A stretch of 64,000 bases of DNA, from positions 1 to 64,000 of the forward strand of contig CBKWJC010000028.1 of the NCBI GenBank assembly GCA_966674685.1, given 5' to 3'. The DNA comes from Thainema sp966674685 (lineage in GTDB: Bacteria; Cyanobacteriota; Cyanobacteriia; Phormidesmidales; Phormidesmidaceae). This document shows positions 41,460-50,135 of the stretch, piece after piece. Position numbers and translations under genes: made by a program. How positions within the stretch are numbered: position 1 is the stretch's first letter; each line of letters starts with the position of its first letter. The notes beneath the pieces were generated by a model, which had not been told where the DNA came from, searched no databases, and saw only the letters and a program-made list of their open reading frames with translations.

Positions 41460-43244
41460 ATGTTGGATCTGTCGCTTGCTTTTCAATGGGTGGGGCAGTA
41501 CATGCCTCATGGTTCGTGCTATCTTTGGCAGTCTGATTTGATTTGGCTCCATGTTGGATCGGATGGATTAACCGCGATCGCATATTATTCGATTCCCATC
41601 ACGCTGCTGTATTTTGTGCGTCGTCGTCAAGATTTACCATTTGACTGGATATTTTTGCTATTCGGAGCGTTTATTGTTGCTTGCGGCACGACTCACCTGA
41701 TGGAAATCTGGACGCTGTGGCAACCAGATTATTGGCTTTCAGGCTACATCAAGGCGATTACGGCGGCAGTGTCAGTTTATACGGCGATTCAACTCATTCC
41801 TTTAGTGCCCAAAGCGCTGGCGTTGCCGAGTCCGGCTCAGCTTGAGCAGGCCAATCAGTCGCTGCGACAAGAGGTAGAAGCGCGTCAGCAGGCTGAAGCA
41901 CAAGTGCGACAAATCAATAACGAATTGGAGTTTCGGATTGCGGAACGGACGCAGGAACTCGAACAGGCCAATCGCATTCAGCGAGAACTGCTAACCCGCG
42001 AACGGCAGGCTCGGACGACAGCAGAACAGGCTAACCGCGTCAAGGATGAGTTTGTCACAACGCTGTCGCATGAACTGCGGACACCGCTCAATGCGATCGC
42101 AGGTTGGACACAGCTCATGCAGCGGCGGGACGGCTCACCCGACATGTTAGACAAGGGAATTAGCGTGATTGAGCGCAATGTCCAATCGCTGACTCACATG
42201 ATTGAAGACATTCTGGACATATCGCGCATCGTCCGGGGACAGGTGCGCGTTGTCATTCAACCCGTTGATTTGGGCGACATTATCAGAACGGCAGTAGACA
42301 GCGTGACGCCAGCGGCCACGGCTCGCAATATTTCAATTCACTGTCATTTAGCTGACAGCAACACCCTGATCCAGGGTGATGAACAGCGCTTGCAGCAGGT
42401 CATCTGGAACCTGTTGTCCAATGCGGTGAAGTTCACGCCGAATGGGGGACAAGTTGACATATTTCTCACCGCAGAAGATGACCAAGTTCAAATCAAAGTA
42501 ACCGATACGGGACAGGGCATTGAAGCCAGCTTCCTGCCCCATGTTTTTGAATATTTTCGACAGGCAGACGGCAGCATGACGCGATCGCGGAATGGATTGG
42601 GTCTGGGCCTAGCAATCGTCCGCTATCTGGTTGAACTACACGGCGGCACCATCACAGCAGAAAGCCCTGGGTTAGAGCAAGGCTCTACTTTTACTGTGAA
42701 TCTGCCCAATACCCCAACCGTGCAACTCTTGAATCAGTCTATTCAGCCTTCGGCCAGCAGTAACTACCGCTTTGTTTCAGCCTGGGGTCAAAGCGATACG
42801 TCGATCAATTCAGCCGGGGGTGCAGCACAGAACACCACGATTTCATCCCCTGATTTGAACCATTTGTCTTTACTACTGGTGGAAGATGATGACTCCTCGC
42901 GAGAGTTTTTGGCCTTCACGCTAGAAGTCTACGGGGCGCAGGTGCAAACCGCTGCTAGTGTAGAGGAGGCCATTCAATTCCTAGAATCAACGATTCCCGA
43001 TGCGATTGTTAGCGACATCGCCATGCCCGATCAAGACGGCTACGCGCTGCTCCAATATCTTCAGAGTCAGCCGCATCTAGCCCGCCTGCCCGTCATCGCC
43101 GTAACGGCTTATGCTCAACAAGAGGAACAGGATCGAATTACCCAAGCTGGTTTTTACCGCTGCCTGTCAAAACCCGTTCATGTCGATCAGCTGGTAGAAA
43201 TTTTGCAATCCAGTCTGCTCAGCACGATTCGAATTGAGTCATAG
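41460..43244 (+). CDS. ethylene-receptor-like hybrid histidine kinase
   Basis: A 594-residue membrane kinase. The first 115 residues are the three-helix ethylene-binding domain: D35 (GSDGL), Y42, I45-P46 (YYSIPITLL) and copper ligands C75 and H79 in ACGTTHLMEIW keep the spacing of plant ETR1 exactly, shifted by ten. A coiled coil (about 125-195) follows, then the H-box FVTTLSHELRTPLN (H204), N-box NLLSNAVKF, G1 DTGQGI and G2 GLGLGLAI, all intact. A receiver domain ends the protein (LLVEDDDSS, D519 in IVSDIAMPD). Cyanobacterial relatives sense ethylene and affect phototaxis and pili. No GAF domain is present, unlike plant ETR1. It is alone in its transcription unit apart from cbiB, 11 bases downstream. 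Confidence 0.92.
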   Translation: MLDLSLAFQWVGQYMPHGSCYLWQSDLIWLHVGSDGLTAIAYYSIPITLLYFVRRRQDLPFDWIFLLFGAFIVACGTTHLMEIWTLWQPDYWLSGYIKAITAAVSVYTAIQLIPLVPKALALPSPAQLEQANQSLRQEVEARQQAEAQVRQINNELEFRIAERTQELEQANRIQRELLTRERQARTTAEQANRVKDEFVTTLSHELRTPLNAIAGWTQLMQRRDGSPDMLDKGISVIERNVQSLTHMIEDILDISRIVRGQVRVVIQPVDLGDIIRTAVDSVTPAATARNISIHCHLADSNTLIQGDEQRLQQVIWNLLSNAVKFTPNGGQVDIFLTAEDDQVQIKVTDTGQGIEASFLPHVFEYFRQADGSMTRSRNGLGLGLAIVRYLVELHGGTITAESPGLEQGSTFTVNLPNTPTVQLLNQSIQPSASSNYRFVSAWGQSDTSINSAGGAAQNTTISSPDLNHLSLLLVEDDDSSREFLAFTLEVYGAQVQTAASVEEAIQFLESTIPDAIVSDIAMPDQDGYALLQYLQSQPHLARLPVIAVTAYAQQEEQDRITQAGFYRCLSKPVHVDQLVEILQSSLLSTIRIES

Positions 43245-43255
43245 ACGCTGCGTCG

Positions 43256-44257
43256 ATGTTTTCACTCACCCCCGGAGAATATGCTGAGATTATCCCAATC
43301 ACGCTTTTACTTGCTGCCGGACTGGACTATTTATTGGCTGATCCGTGGGGCTGGCCGCATCCGGTTCAGGTAATGGGCTGGGTAATTCAAACCAGCAGCC
43401 ATTTTTTGCTAAGCCGCATCAAATCAGCGCGGGGCCAGCGAATTGCCGGAGTGTGTTTGGGGCTAACGGTCATCGGCGGCAGTGGCGTTGTTGGCTGGCT
43501 GCTGGTCTTGCTGGCCATGCGGCTGCATCCGCTGCTGGGCTGGACAGTAGAAACGATCGTGCTGGCAAGCTGTTTTGCGGGTCGCAGCTTACGCAGAGCG
43601 GCTGAAGACGTACTGCGGCCCTACCTAGCTGGGGATTTAGACCAGGCTCGGCAGCGACTGAGTCTCTATGTGGGACGCGATACGGCGACGCTATCGGCTC
43701 CCGACATTCTTCGGGCGGTGTTTGAAACTGTCACAGAAAATGCCACTGATGGCGCAACCGCACCCTTGTTTTATGCGATCGCAGGTGCCTGTTTACCGGG
43801 AATCGGCAGCGTTCCCCTAGCGTTGGCCTACAAAGCCGCCAGCACCCTCGACTCAATGGTGGGCTATCAGCGTTCCCCCTACACCGACATCGGCTGGTTT
43901 AGCGCTCGCCTAGAGGATTGCCTCACCTGGCTGCCCTGCCGCCTGACCGTGTGGACAATTGCGCTTCTTTCCGGCCAACCTCGGCACGTTTGGCGCATTT
44001 GCCAGCGGGATGCCCCGGCTGATCCAAGTCCTAATGCAGGCTGGAGTGAATGTGCCTATGCGGCGGCTCTCGGAGTCCAGGTTGGCGGCATCAATATATA
44101 TCAAGGGCAAATCAAACAAAAACCCCTACTAGGTGACCCGCTCCAGCCCATTACCGTCCCGATCATTCGTCAAGCGATGCACCTAACGCGGCTGAGCTTG
44201 CTGATCTGGCTGGCAGTTGCGATCGCGCTCAGCATTGGCTCATACCCGTTCTATTAA
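43256..44257 (+). CDS. cbiB: adenosylcobinamide-phosphate synthase
   Basis: Membrane enzyme of the cobalamin pathway (CbiB/CobD) that joins adenosylcobyric acid to the aminopropanol phosphate arm. The 333-residue protein has LAAGLDYLLADPWGWPHPVQVMGWVI at the start, CFAGRSLRRAAEDVLRPYLAGDLDQARQRLSLYVGRDTATLSAPDILRAVFETVTENATDGATAPLFYA, and YKAASTLDSMVGYQRSPYTDIGWFSARLEDCLTWLPCRL, all signature segments. Several hydrophobic segments fit a membrane protein. Its start lies 11 bases after the hybrid kinase stop, so co-transcription is likely although no functional link is known. Other cobalamin genes are not in the window. Confidence 0.95.
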   Translation: MFSLTPGEYAEIIPITLLLAAGLDYLLADPWGWPHPVQVMGWVIQTSSHFLLSRIKSARGQRIAGVCLGLTVIGGSGVVGWLLVLLAMRLHPLLGWTVETIVLASCFAGRSLRRAAEDVLRPYLAGDLDQARQRLSLYVGRDTATLSAPDILRAVFETVTENATDGATAPLFYAIAGACLPGIGSVPLALAYKAASTLDSMVGYQRSPYTDIGWFSARLEDCLTWLPCRLTVWTIALLSGQPRHVWRICQRDAPADPSPNAGWSECAYAAALGVQVGGINIYQGQIKQKPLLGDPLQPITVPIIRQAMHLTRLSLLIWLAVAIALSIGSYPFY

Positions 44258-44413
44258 TTGGTGATACAAATAAGGCCAACAGATAAGGCCAGTATCGTCA
44301 GATAGACGTACCGAATTTTGGCAAAACTCTCTAAGATCAAGACAGGTCTTGCCTAGAACCAGATTTGAGATTATACATTTGACAGAAGAACGCTAAACGC
44401 TAAGTAGAAAGCC

Positions 44414-44626
44414 ATGTTTCTAGACGAATTAACCCCCCTATTCAAAGAGCTTGTTGGCCACCCCGTTGCCTTTTTAGGTGGATTTGCATCGGGTGTGCTC
44501 AAGCTCAATTTAGCCGATGACCCAGTTAAAGGCTGGCTGGCCCAGCAGGGAGCCGTCGGCTTCTCAACACCAGCAGATAGTCCCAACGGCAGAAGCACAG
44601 GGCCGCAAACCATCGAGATTGATTAA
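44414..44626 (+). CDS. small conserved cyanobacterial protein
   Basis: A 70-residue protein beginning MFLDELTPLFKELVGHPVAFLGGFASGVLKLNLADDPVKGWLAQQ. The N-terminal 45 residues form a likely amphipathic helix with a glycine-rich turn and match a short conserved hypothetical seen in many cyanobacteria. The tail (STPADSPNGRSTGPQTIEID) is polar and probably disordered. No function known. It stands alone, 156 bases after cbiB. Confidence 0.7.
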   Translation: MFLDELTPLFKELVGHPVAFLGGFASGVLKLNLADDPVKGWLAQQGAVGFSTPADSPNGRSTGPQTIEID

Positions 44627-45098
44627 AGCTTCACGAAATGCTTAATCTTGTAGAATTTTCTGCCAACCTCTGCTAGGTTAACCGTTACGTCATTGCAAGG
44701 ATGGCATGACATTGCCATTTTTACAGTTTATAGCGGTATAACTAGTTAGCAGTACTGTGCTCAAACCAGAACCGAAGAAATATCCTGACGGGATGCTTCC
44801 TCGGTTTTTAGATCGAGTTTGGGTCTACTAGCGACTTGGTTTTGTTGATGAATTCACGACTAAATTGTTGAAATCTTGCGGATTTCTCAATCGTTTGGCT
44901 GGATTCTGTATAAAGAACTGAGTGGTGAATCAGATTTCTAAACTGCTAAATTGGCAAAGAATTCTGCCAGAACCGTTCAACGTACCGTGTCAACTGCTAG
45001 GGTTAGCGTAAGATGGCATGGATAAATGCTAATTCAATGGGAAAGGTTGTTGCAGCAGATGATGCTTCAAGCCTTCGTCTCTGCTACTGGGAGGTGTT
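44627..45098. other. intergenic region with imperfect hairpin
   Basis: An imperfect stem AACCGAAGAAATATCC/GGGATGCTTCCTCGGTT at about 44772-44808 followed by TTTTAG looks like a terminator and may be a distant family B copy. No gene is supported. Confidence 0.4.
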
Positions 45099-46172
45099 AT
45101 GAGTTCTTCGACAGATCGATTTTCGGAATCATCACAATCAGATCCAAAAGCATTGGATCTAGACATTAATGCTAATTCTGACTCATCTCAATCTCCCCAT
45201 CCGCCTGAGGCCCAAAAGCCATCCGGCAGGATTATGCAACCTTCCTCAGACGATATGATGCCCCCGACTACTTCACAATCTGCATCCAAGCAATCCACGC
45301 ACGCTGCACAGAATGCGAAAGGAGTAAAAGACGCGAATAGCTCTACTCCAGCAGAATCGACGGACTCTACAGCAAGCGAAGCGGAGAAAAAGCCCCGCCA
45401 GCAGCCGATCCCGCCACCGAGCGAACCCATGCAGTACCGGGCAATTGGCCTGATTCGGGGCCGCTATGCACCGTCTGAAGAGCAGTTCAATCGGGGCAAC
45501 ATCATTGCTGAGGGGGATGTTAAGGTTGATGCAGTTCTACTAGGTCGTGTGACGAGCTTAGTCAAGAAGCACCTTGACCCAGAGCAGGAGCACCTGTGGG
45601 TTGTCTATCCGCGTACTCGTGAAAAGCAAAATGATCTGCATGTTCAGATCGTCGGTGTGTGGGAACCTGAAAAGCTACAGGCTAAAGAAGAAGAACCGGA
45701 GATCAGTAGCTCAGGGTTGGCGCTGCGTCCGCCGCAACCACCCCAGCCCCGCAATAACTACTTCTCGATTCGGGGAGAAGTGATTTATTACGACGAGGAC
45801 GAGGAAGCGGTTACGGTTAAAATTTTGCAGTCTCCTAAGCGACCTACGGACTCGACGAAGGTATTCAAGCTTAACTTGCGCGGCAAACTGCCAGGAGCTA
45901 GAACGGTTGGTCACTTCTGGGATATTAATGCGCGGCGTGAGGCCGATTATTTAGAAGTCTATTTAGCAGAGCGGGTCGCCATGATGAAACCCCGCAAGCC
46001 TCGCCGTCGCGATCCACGTAGCGATCGCACGAGTCGGAGTGGGCCACCAAAACGACCGTTCAGAAAGCCTTCACATGATGCAGCGGGTTCTACGGGATCG
46101 TCTGGCGCATCTAAACCCGTTCCTAAGCCAGCTAAGCGCACAAGTTCTGACTCGTCCGGAGCATCCAGCTAG
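45099..46172 (+). CDS. conserved cyanobacterial protein with disordered ends and beta-rich core
   Basis: A 357-residue protein. The first 105 residues are Ser/Asp/Gln/Pro-rich and likely disordered. The core (about 108-295) is beta-rich: PMQYRAIGLIRGRYAPSEEQFNRGNIIAEGDVKVDAVLLGRVTSLVKKHLD, LWVVYPRTREKQNDLHVQIVGVW, NYFSIRGEVIYYDEDEEAVTVKILQSP, FKLNLRGKLPGARTVGHFWDINARREADYLEVYLAERVA. The pattern suggests one or two OB-like folds. The tail is strongly basic (KPRKPRRRDPRSDRTSRSG), then Ser/Pro-rich, as in RNA-binding proteins. I recognise the core as widespread in cyanobacteria but without named function; RNA binding is an inference from the basic tail only. Confidence 0.7.
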   Translation: MSSSTDRFSESSQSDPKALDLDINANSDSSQSPHPPEAQKPSGRIMQPSSDDMMPPTTSQSASKQSTHAAQNAKGVKDANSSTPAESTDSTASEAEKKPRQQPIPPPSEPMQYRAIGLIRGRYAPSEEQFNRGNIIAEGDVKVDAVLLGRVTSLVKKHLDPEQEHLWVVYPRTREKQNDLHVQIVGVWEPEKLQAKEEEPEISSSGLALRPPQPPQPRNNYFSIRGEVIYYDEDEEAVTVKILQSPKRPTDSTKVFKLNLRGKLPGARTVGHFWDINARREADYLEVYLAERVAMMKPRKPRRRDPRSDRTSRSGPPKRPFRKPSHDAAGSTGSSGASKPVPKPAKRTSSDSSGASS

Positions 46173-46213
46173 CGTTTAATTCCAAGTCCAGGCAATTCAC
46201 AACGCGAAAACCA

Positions 46214-46263
46214 GAAAGGTGATTTATTGCTGCATCGCAGCAGTAAATCACCTTTCGTTTTTT
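46214..46263 (+). terminator. 20-bp hairpin with T-run
   Basis: Left arm 46214-46233 and right arm 46237-46256 pair with one G-T, loop ATC, followed by GTTTTTTT. A strong terminator for the preceding gene, 40 bases after its stop. Confidence 0.85.
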
Positions 46264-46275
46264 TAGAGAGGACAG

Positions 46276-46344
46276 GGACGTTGTTATGGTACGGCGACGA
46301 CGAGCCACAACAACGTCCTAACCAATGTGGCTACCGCTTATACC
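46276..46344. repeat. family A hairpin element, copy 3
   Basis: Core stem GGACGTTGTTATGG with CCACAACAACGTCC, then the right end CTAACCAATGTGGCTACCGC and TTATACC. The left end is eroded. Lies between convergent genes. Confidence 0.6.
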
Positions 46345-46432
46345 ATTTGCGCCCAAGCTTCCTTGTTCCCCTGCTCCGATACACCGACAGCATCCGAATC
46401 TATAGCTCTAGGTCGTGAAAAGTAGTCCTGCA

Positions 46433-46858
46433 TCATCCCGCGCAAGACTTTAAGATCCAGCCTAAGACGATTCCCATGCCGCCAAACCGTACTGCTTGCC
46501 AAAATGGCTCTCGAAGACTGCTCCACGAGAACAAGCGGCTCTCTAGGGCAAGTTCTACCTCATCAAGCTGCTGCTGTACTTGTTTTAGTTCTTGCTTCAG
46601 TTCTTGCTGGCGAGATGACTGTTGTTCGGCATTGGCCTGCTTCAAATCCTGTTTAGCCCGCTGCTGCTGCTGCTGTAAGTATTGCTGATGCCGATAGCTG
46701 GTCTCGACTTGCTCAAAGCGCAGCCGCAGTTCCTGAAGTGCTTGCTCAGTGGACTGTAGCTGTGCGATGAGTGTATCCCAATCTTCAACTGGATTGTTGG
46801 GTTCGGGTGATGCAGCCGAGTTTGGAGGAGGAGATGCAGACATGCTGATAGGGAACAA
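46433..46858 (-). CDS. coiled-coil protein with C-terminal membrane anchor
   Basis: A 141-residue protein. After a Pro/Ser/Asn-rich start, residues 28-108 form one long coiled coil extremely rich in Gln, Glu and Lys (repeated QQQQ and ELKQ words). It ends with a single hydrophobic segment (FGGMGIVLGWILKSC), so it is probably tail-anchored with the coil in the cytoplasm. No family named with confidence. Start ATG 46858 or the in-frame ATG at 46843. Divergent from the next gene. Confidence 0.65.
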   Translation of the reverse strand: MFPISMSASPPPNSAASPEPNNPVEDWDTLIAQLQSTEQALQELRLRFEQVETSYRHQQYLQQQQQRAKQDLKQANAEQQSSRQQELKQELKQVQQQLDEVELALESRLFSWSSLREPFWQAVRFGGMGIVLGWILKSCAG

Positions 46859-47065
46859 GGAACTCGTTTAAGCCCTCTATACATAGTCTAAATTGGTGGA
46901 TCAATTCACCGCTTTGCAAGAGAACGTCACACTTTCTCCTTTTTTATTGCTAATTCTTCTATCGCTGATTTGGTCTAGGTAGAGCAATAATCCAAAGGTA
47001 CAAGGAGCAGAATCTACGTCACAATGAAGTCAGAATCGTAATCACAACGCACGTTTTACATCACT

Positions 47066-47353
47066 ATGGCTGATTCCACTGTTCAATCTGTTAAGACTCC
47101 TGAGCTGAGCGATTTGCGGCAGGCTGACCCTACTGTATTGGCCCAAGTTCTAGCCGAAAAACTTGCGATCGCACCCAATGATTGGCATCGTCTCAAGGGC
47201 AACCGCAAAGCTCGCGCCCAAGAACAAGCCGCTTCAGCCCTGGTCTACCTGCTCAATGATCAGCCGGAAGAAGCCCTCGCCCGCTTACAGCAGGCCACAG
47301 GCTGGCTAGATCGCTCAATTTCTGCGCCTCCCTGTCCGACACATGGTCATTAA
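47066..47353 (+). CDS. DUF6439-like small conserved protein
   Basis: A 95-residue protein: DLRQADPTVLAQVLAEKLAIAPNDWHRLKGNRKARAQEQAASALVYLLNDQPEEALARLQQATGWLD. Mostly helical, soluble. The core with APNDWHRLKGNRKARAQEQ is conserved in cyanobacteria and, as I recall, filed as DUF6439. Function unknown. Its last four bases overlap the end of the convergent pseudouridine synthase gene. Confidence 0.7.
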   Translation: MADSTVQSVKTPELSDLRQADPTVLAQVLAEKLAIAPNDWHRLKGNRKARAQEQAASALVYLLNDQPEEALARLQQATGWLDRSISAPPCPTHGH

Positions 47354-49242
47354 GGAGAAACGTGCTGAGGATTAAGTGCTTGAGGATTAAGTGCTGATGA
47401 CTGAGAACTAAGTTCTAAATGGCCAGAATACGCCTCACTCCTTACTCCTCTCGCCTCACTTTTCAAACCAGGCCAAGGCACTGACGTTTGCAGATGCAGC
47501 CATCTACCCGTGCGGGGATGCTGTACTTGTACGGATTGGGCGTGTAGATACAGCCGATCGCTGGCAGCGATCGGTTGAGTGCCGTAAATGCGATCGCATA
47601 AAATTGGCGCATTCAAACCCTCTGGTGCCGCCGCGTGGACTCGCAGTTGATGGGTACGTCCGGTGATTGGAAAAAACTCAACCTCTGTACAGTAGCCTTC
47701 TGCGGTTTGCGCGGATGATAGGACTTGGAACTTGGTGACGCAGGGTTTTCCGTGCTGCCAGTCCACTACCTGTCGGGGGCGATCGGTCGGGTCGGCACGC
47801 AGGGGCAGTTCAATCAATCCGGCTTGAGCCCATATCTGACCTGCAAGAATAGCGACGTACCGCTTGTGTACCTGGCGCTGCTGAAACTGCTGGCGGAGAT
47901 GGCGGGCAGCAGCGGCATGACGGGCAATCAGCAAAATACCGGATGTATCCTGATCGAGGCGGTGGACAGCGCTGAGTTGATCATCATCGTGTTCGCCGCT
48001 GTGATACTGGCAGCGCAATCGGCTGAGCACGCTATCTTGACTGTGAAAATAGCGACCAGGAACAGACAGTAAACCAGCGGGCTTATTGACAGCAATCAGA
48101 TCGGCATCTTCGTAAATGATGTCCAATAAAAGTACAGGAACCTCGAAGTCTCTTTCACCCAGGGAAAGGGATTTAGGGTGAGGGTCAACTACCGCATCGG
48201 CAAAATGCGATAGTCCCGATAGCAAAAAGCCCATAATTGGTTGGCAGCGGTCAGTACAGGCTTCATAGAAGCAACCGGAGTGCTTCTCGCTGTTGTCCGC
48301 ATCAATCGCGGCTACGCCGTTACGATTGGCATCCTGATTTGGATCATGCTTAAACGTCCCGTCCCACCAAAACTCAGCCATTGCTAGCGGTTCCAACCCG
48401 TGGGTCGCGGCATAGTGCAAAAGCTTGGGTGCACAGCAATCCCCTGTTCCAGTCGGCAGCGCAGGCATCAACTGATCGAGGCTAGCGGACTCCCCAGCAA
48501 AGTTAGTGAGCTGATAGGCCGCATGCATTTGGGTTTGGAGCTGACGCGAGATGTGTTTGCGCTGTTGTTTAAGCTGGCGCATTTTTTCATCGGCCTGGTT
48601 GACCTGCTTTTGTAGTGGTTGTAAAACCTGATCGCGCTGCTGTTTGAGCTGACGACGAGCCATACCGTCCTGCTGGCTTTGCCGATCTAGCTCTGCTAAG
48701 GCCGAGACCAACTCACCTCCACTCAGCTCAGCTTGAAACTGGAGCCGCAGTTGATGACGCTGCTGTTTGCGATCGCGATGTTCGGCGGCCTGCGATCGCA
48801 ACTGTTCCGCAAAATCGGCGGTTTGCTGTTCAAGCTGCTGGCGGACTGGCAACTGACTGAGCTGGATTAATTCTTGCTTAATCGCGTCTAGTTGAGCGAG
48901 AGTTTGGGTCTCAGCCATAGAAATGCGATCGCGACCCGGAATGGGCGGCACCCAGCCCTCAAGCTCGCGACAGCCATTGAGCAAACCCGAAAAGGCTTTT
49001 AGAACGCCAACCCCCGTGGCGCTACGCACCAGTAACACGCCATACATCTTGCCTTCACGACTGTACTGTTGATCAGCAGCTAGTTGAGCCATTAAGCCCT
49101 GTGCAACCGCTTCCGCCTGTGCCGTTCGAGGTAACCGCAGTAGACGCTGCTGTTTTGGGCACATTCCTTCGTACCAATAAGTCGGTGTTGCCAAATCAAC
49201 GCTAATTTCATCTTTTACAAATATATTCAGCGGATACAGCAT
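47350..49242 (-). CDS. RluA-family pseudouridine synthase with long N-terminal extension
   Basis: A 630-residue RNA-modifying enzyme. The catalytic domain is at about 370-590, with IIYEDADLIAVNKPAGLLSVPGR, catalytic Asp in AVHRLDQDTSGILLIARH, HKRYVAILAG and FPITGRTHQLRVHAA. The first 345 residues include a long Gln/Arg coiled coil (about 105-250) and a Cys/His-containing part (GDCCAPKLLHYAATHGLEPLAMAEFWWDGT) usual in this large bacterial subgroup. Residues 345-362 (DPHPKSLSLGERDFE) look like a translated palindromic repeat rather than family sequence. The last 30 residues (SEARGVRSEA...SALNPQALNPQ) are encoded by repeat DNA shared with 39128-39156. The RNA target is unknown. Confidence 0.88.
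   Translation of the reverse strand: MLYPLNIFVKDEISVDLATPTYWYEGMCPKQQRLLRLPRTAQAEAVAQGLMAQLAADQQYSREGKMYGVLLVRSATGVGVLKAFSGLLNGCRELEGWVPPIPGRDRISMAETQTLAQLDAIKQELIQLSQLPVRQQLEQQTADFAEQLRSQAAEHRDRKQQRHQLRLQFQAELSGGELVSALAELDRQSQQDGMARRQLKQQRDQVLQPLQKQVNQADEKMRQLKQQRKHISRQLQTQMHAAYQLTNFAGESASLDQLMPALPTGTGDCCAPKLLHYAATHGLEPLAMAEFWWDGTFKHDPNQDANRNGVAAIDADNSEKHSGCFYEACTDRCQPIMGFLLSGLSHFADAVVDPHPKSLSLGERDFEVPVLLLDIIYEDADLIAVNKPAGLLSVPGRYFHSQDSVLSRLRCQYHSGEHDDDQLSAVHRLDQDTSGILLIARHAAAARHLRQQFQQRQVHKRYVAILAGQIWAQAGLIELPLRADPTDRPRQVVDWQHGKPCVTKFQVLSSAQTAEGYCTEVEFFPITGRTHQLRVHAAAPEGLNAPILCDRIYGTQPIAASDRLYLHAQSVQVQHPRTGRWLHLQTSVPWPGLKSEARGVRSEAYSGHLELSSQSSALNPQALNPQHVSP
48142..48195. repeat. palindromic repeat inserted in coding sequence
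   Basis: TCTCTTTCACCCAGGGAAAGG forms a short palindrome (CTCTTTC with GAAAGGG) followed by GATTTAGGGTGAGGGTC. Repeats of this wording are common as intergenic DNA in many bacteria; here it lies in frame inside the pseudouridine synthase gene. Confidence 0.5.
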
Positions 49243-50135
49243 GTTGTAAAGATTACATCTGTCTAGGTACGTAATTTTGCTGGTGCAAATCTAAGAGGAC
49301 GAGAGACAACCCGTCCATATTTTTCCTCGCAGCCAACTGAACGATGAGCCATACTGTCACATTGGGGCAGCGCAACTCACCTATAGATCCGTAGCTTGAC
49401 GTATAGACTGTAACGGGCGCAACTATGAGGCCAAGCACCAATCCTAGATGGATCACAAACAGCAGACTGTGCTGACCAATGCTTCACTTAAACTGCGCTG
49501 TTTTACCCAACATCAGTGCCATCATCCTCAACGAGCGTAGCAAGCAGCGCGTATTTGAGCTTAATACGTGCGTAAATTTACGCCAGTTAATAGAGGATTT
49601 GTATAAAAAGTTGATTAACTCGCTGGAGATTTGTTGTTGCTTGCGAGTCAGAAATGAGAAAAAGGCATGGAGACTTACTTGCTTTCAGTATATTTGCGAC
49701 CACTACCTATCATGATAGTCATCACAAACCCATGCCCAAACCCTATTCTATCTCCAGATTTTCCTCCGTTGATGAGCGGATAGCATAAATCGTTGTTTGC
49801 AGTCCAGTCAATTTACAGTCTGGTCAAAACGAGTAGCTGCATCTACCTGCATAGTGATCACAGTAGCCCCATTGGTTAGGACATCAAGCAGCCCTAAAGA
49901 CACTTGAAGAAAACGCTCAAAGAAAACGTTCGACCACTTAACGTTGGTCTTTCCCAATTTCTAAACCTTAATGACAGCGGCTACATCTCTGCATCTACCG
50001 TTCAAATGGATTAATTCTGCACGGCATCGCAATGGTGATGTTCAAGTTGATTTGCTTTCTGGCTCAACATCTCCACGCCGCTTATTGCATTCATTCTCAG
50101 CCTAGATTCACAAAACGATTTGGAGATTTTGATTG
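49243..50135. other. long spacer before the RTX/SGNH gene
   Basis: No gene is supported; open frames at 49253-49456 and 49479-49715 have no protein-like character. A 12-bp palindrome CGTAAATTTACG lies at 49571-49582. The promoter of the large secreted enzyme must be here, but no boxes are certain. Confidence 0.4.

Noticed and set aside
49479..49715. 78-codon frame in the spacer before the RTX gene
   Set aside because: Cys-rich and irregular with no known pattern or ribosome site.
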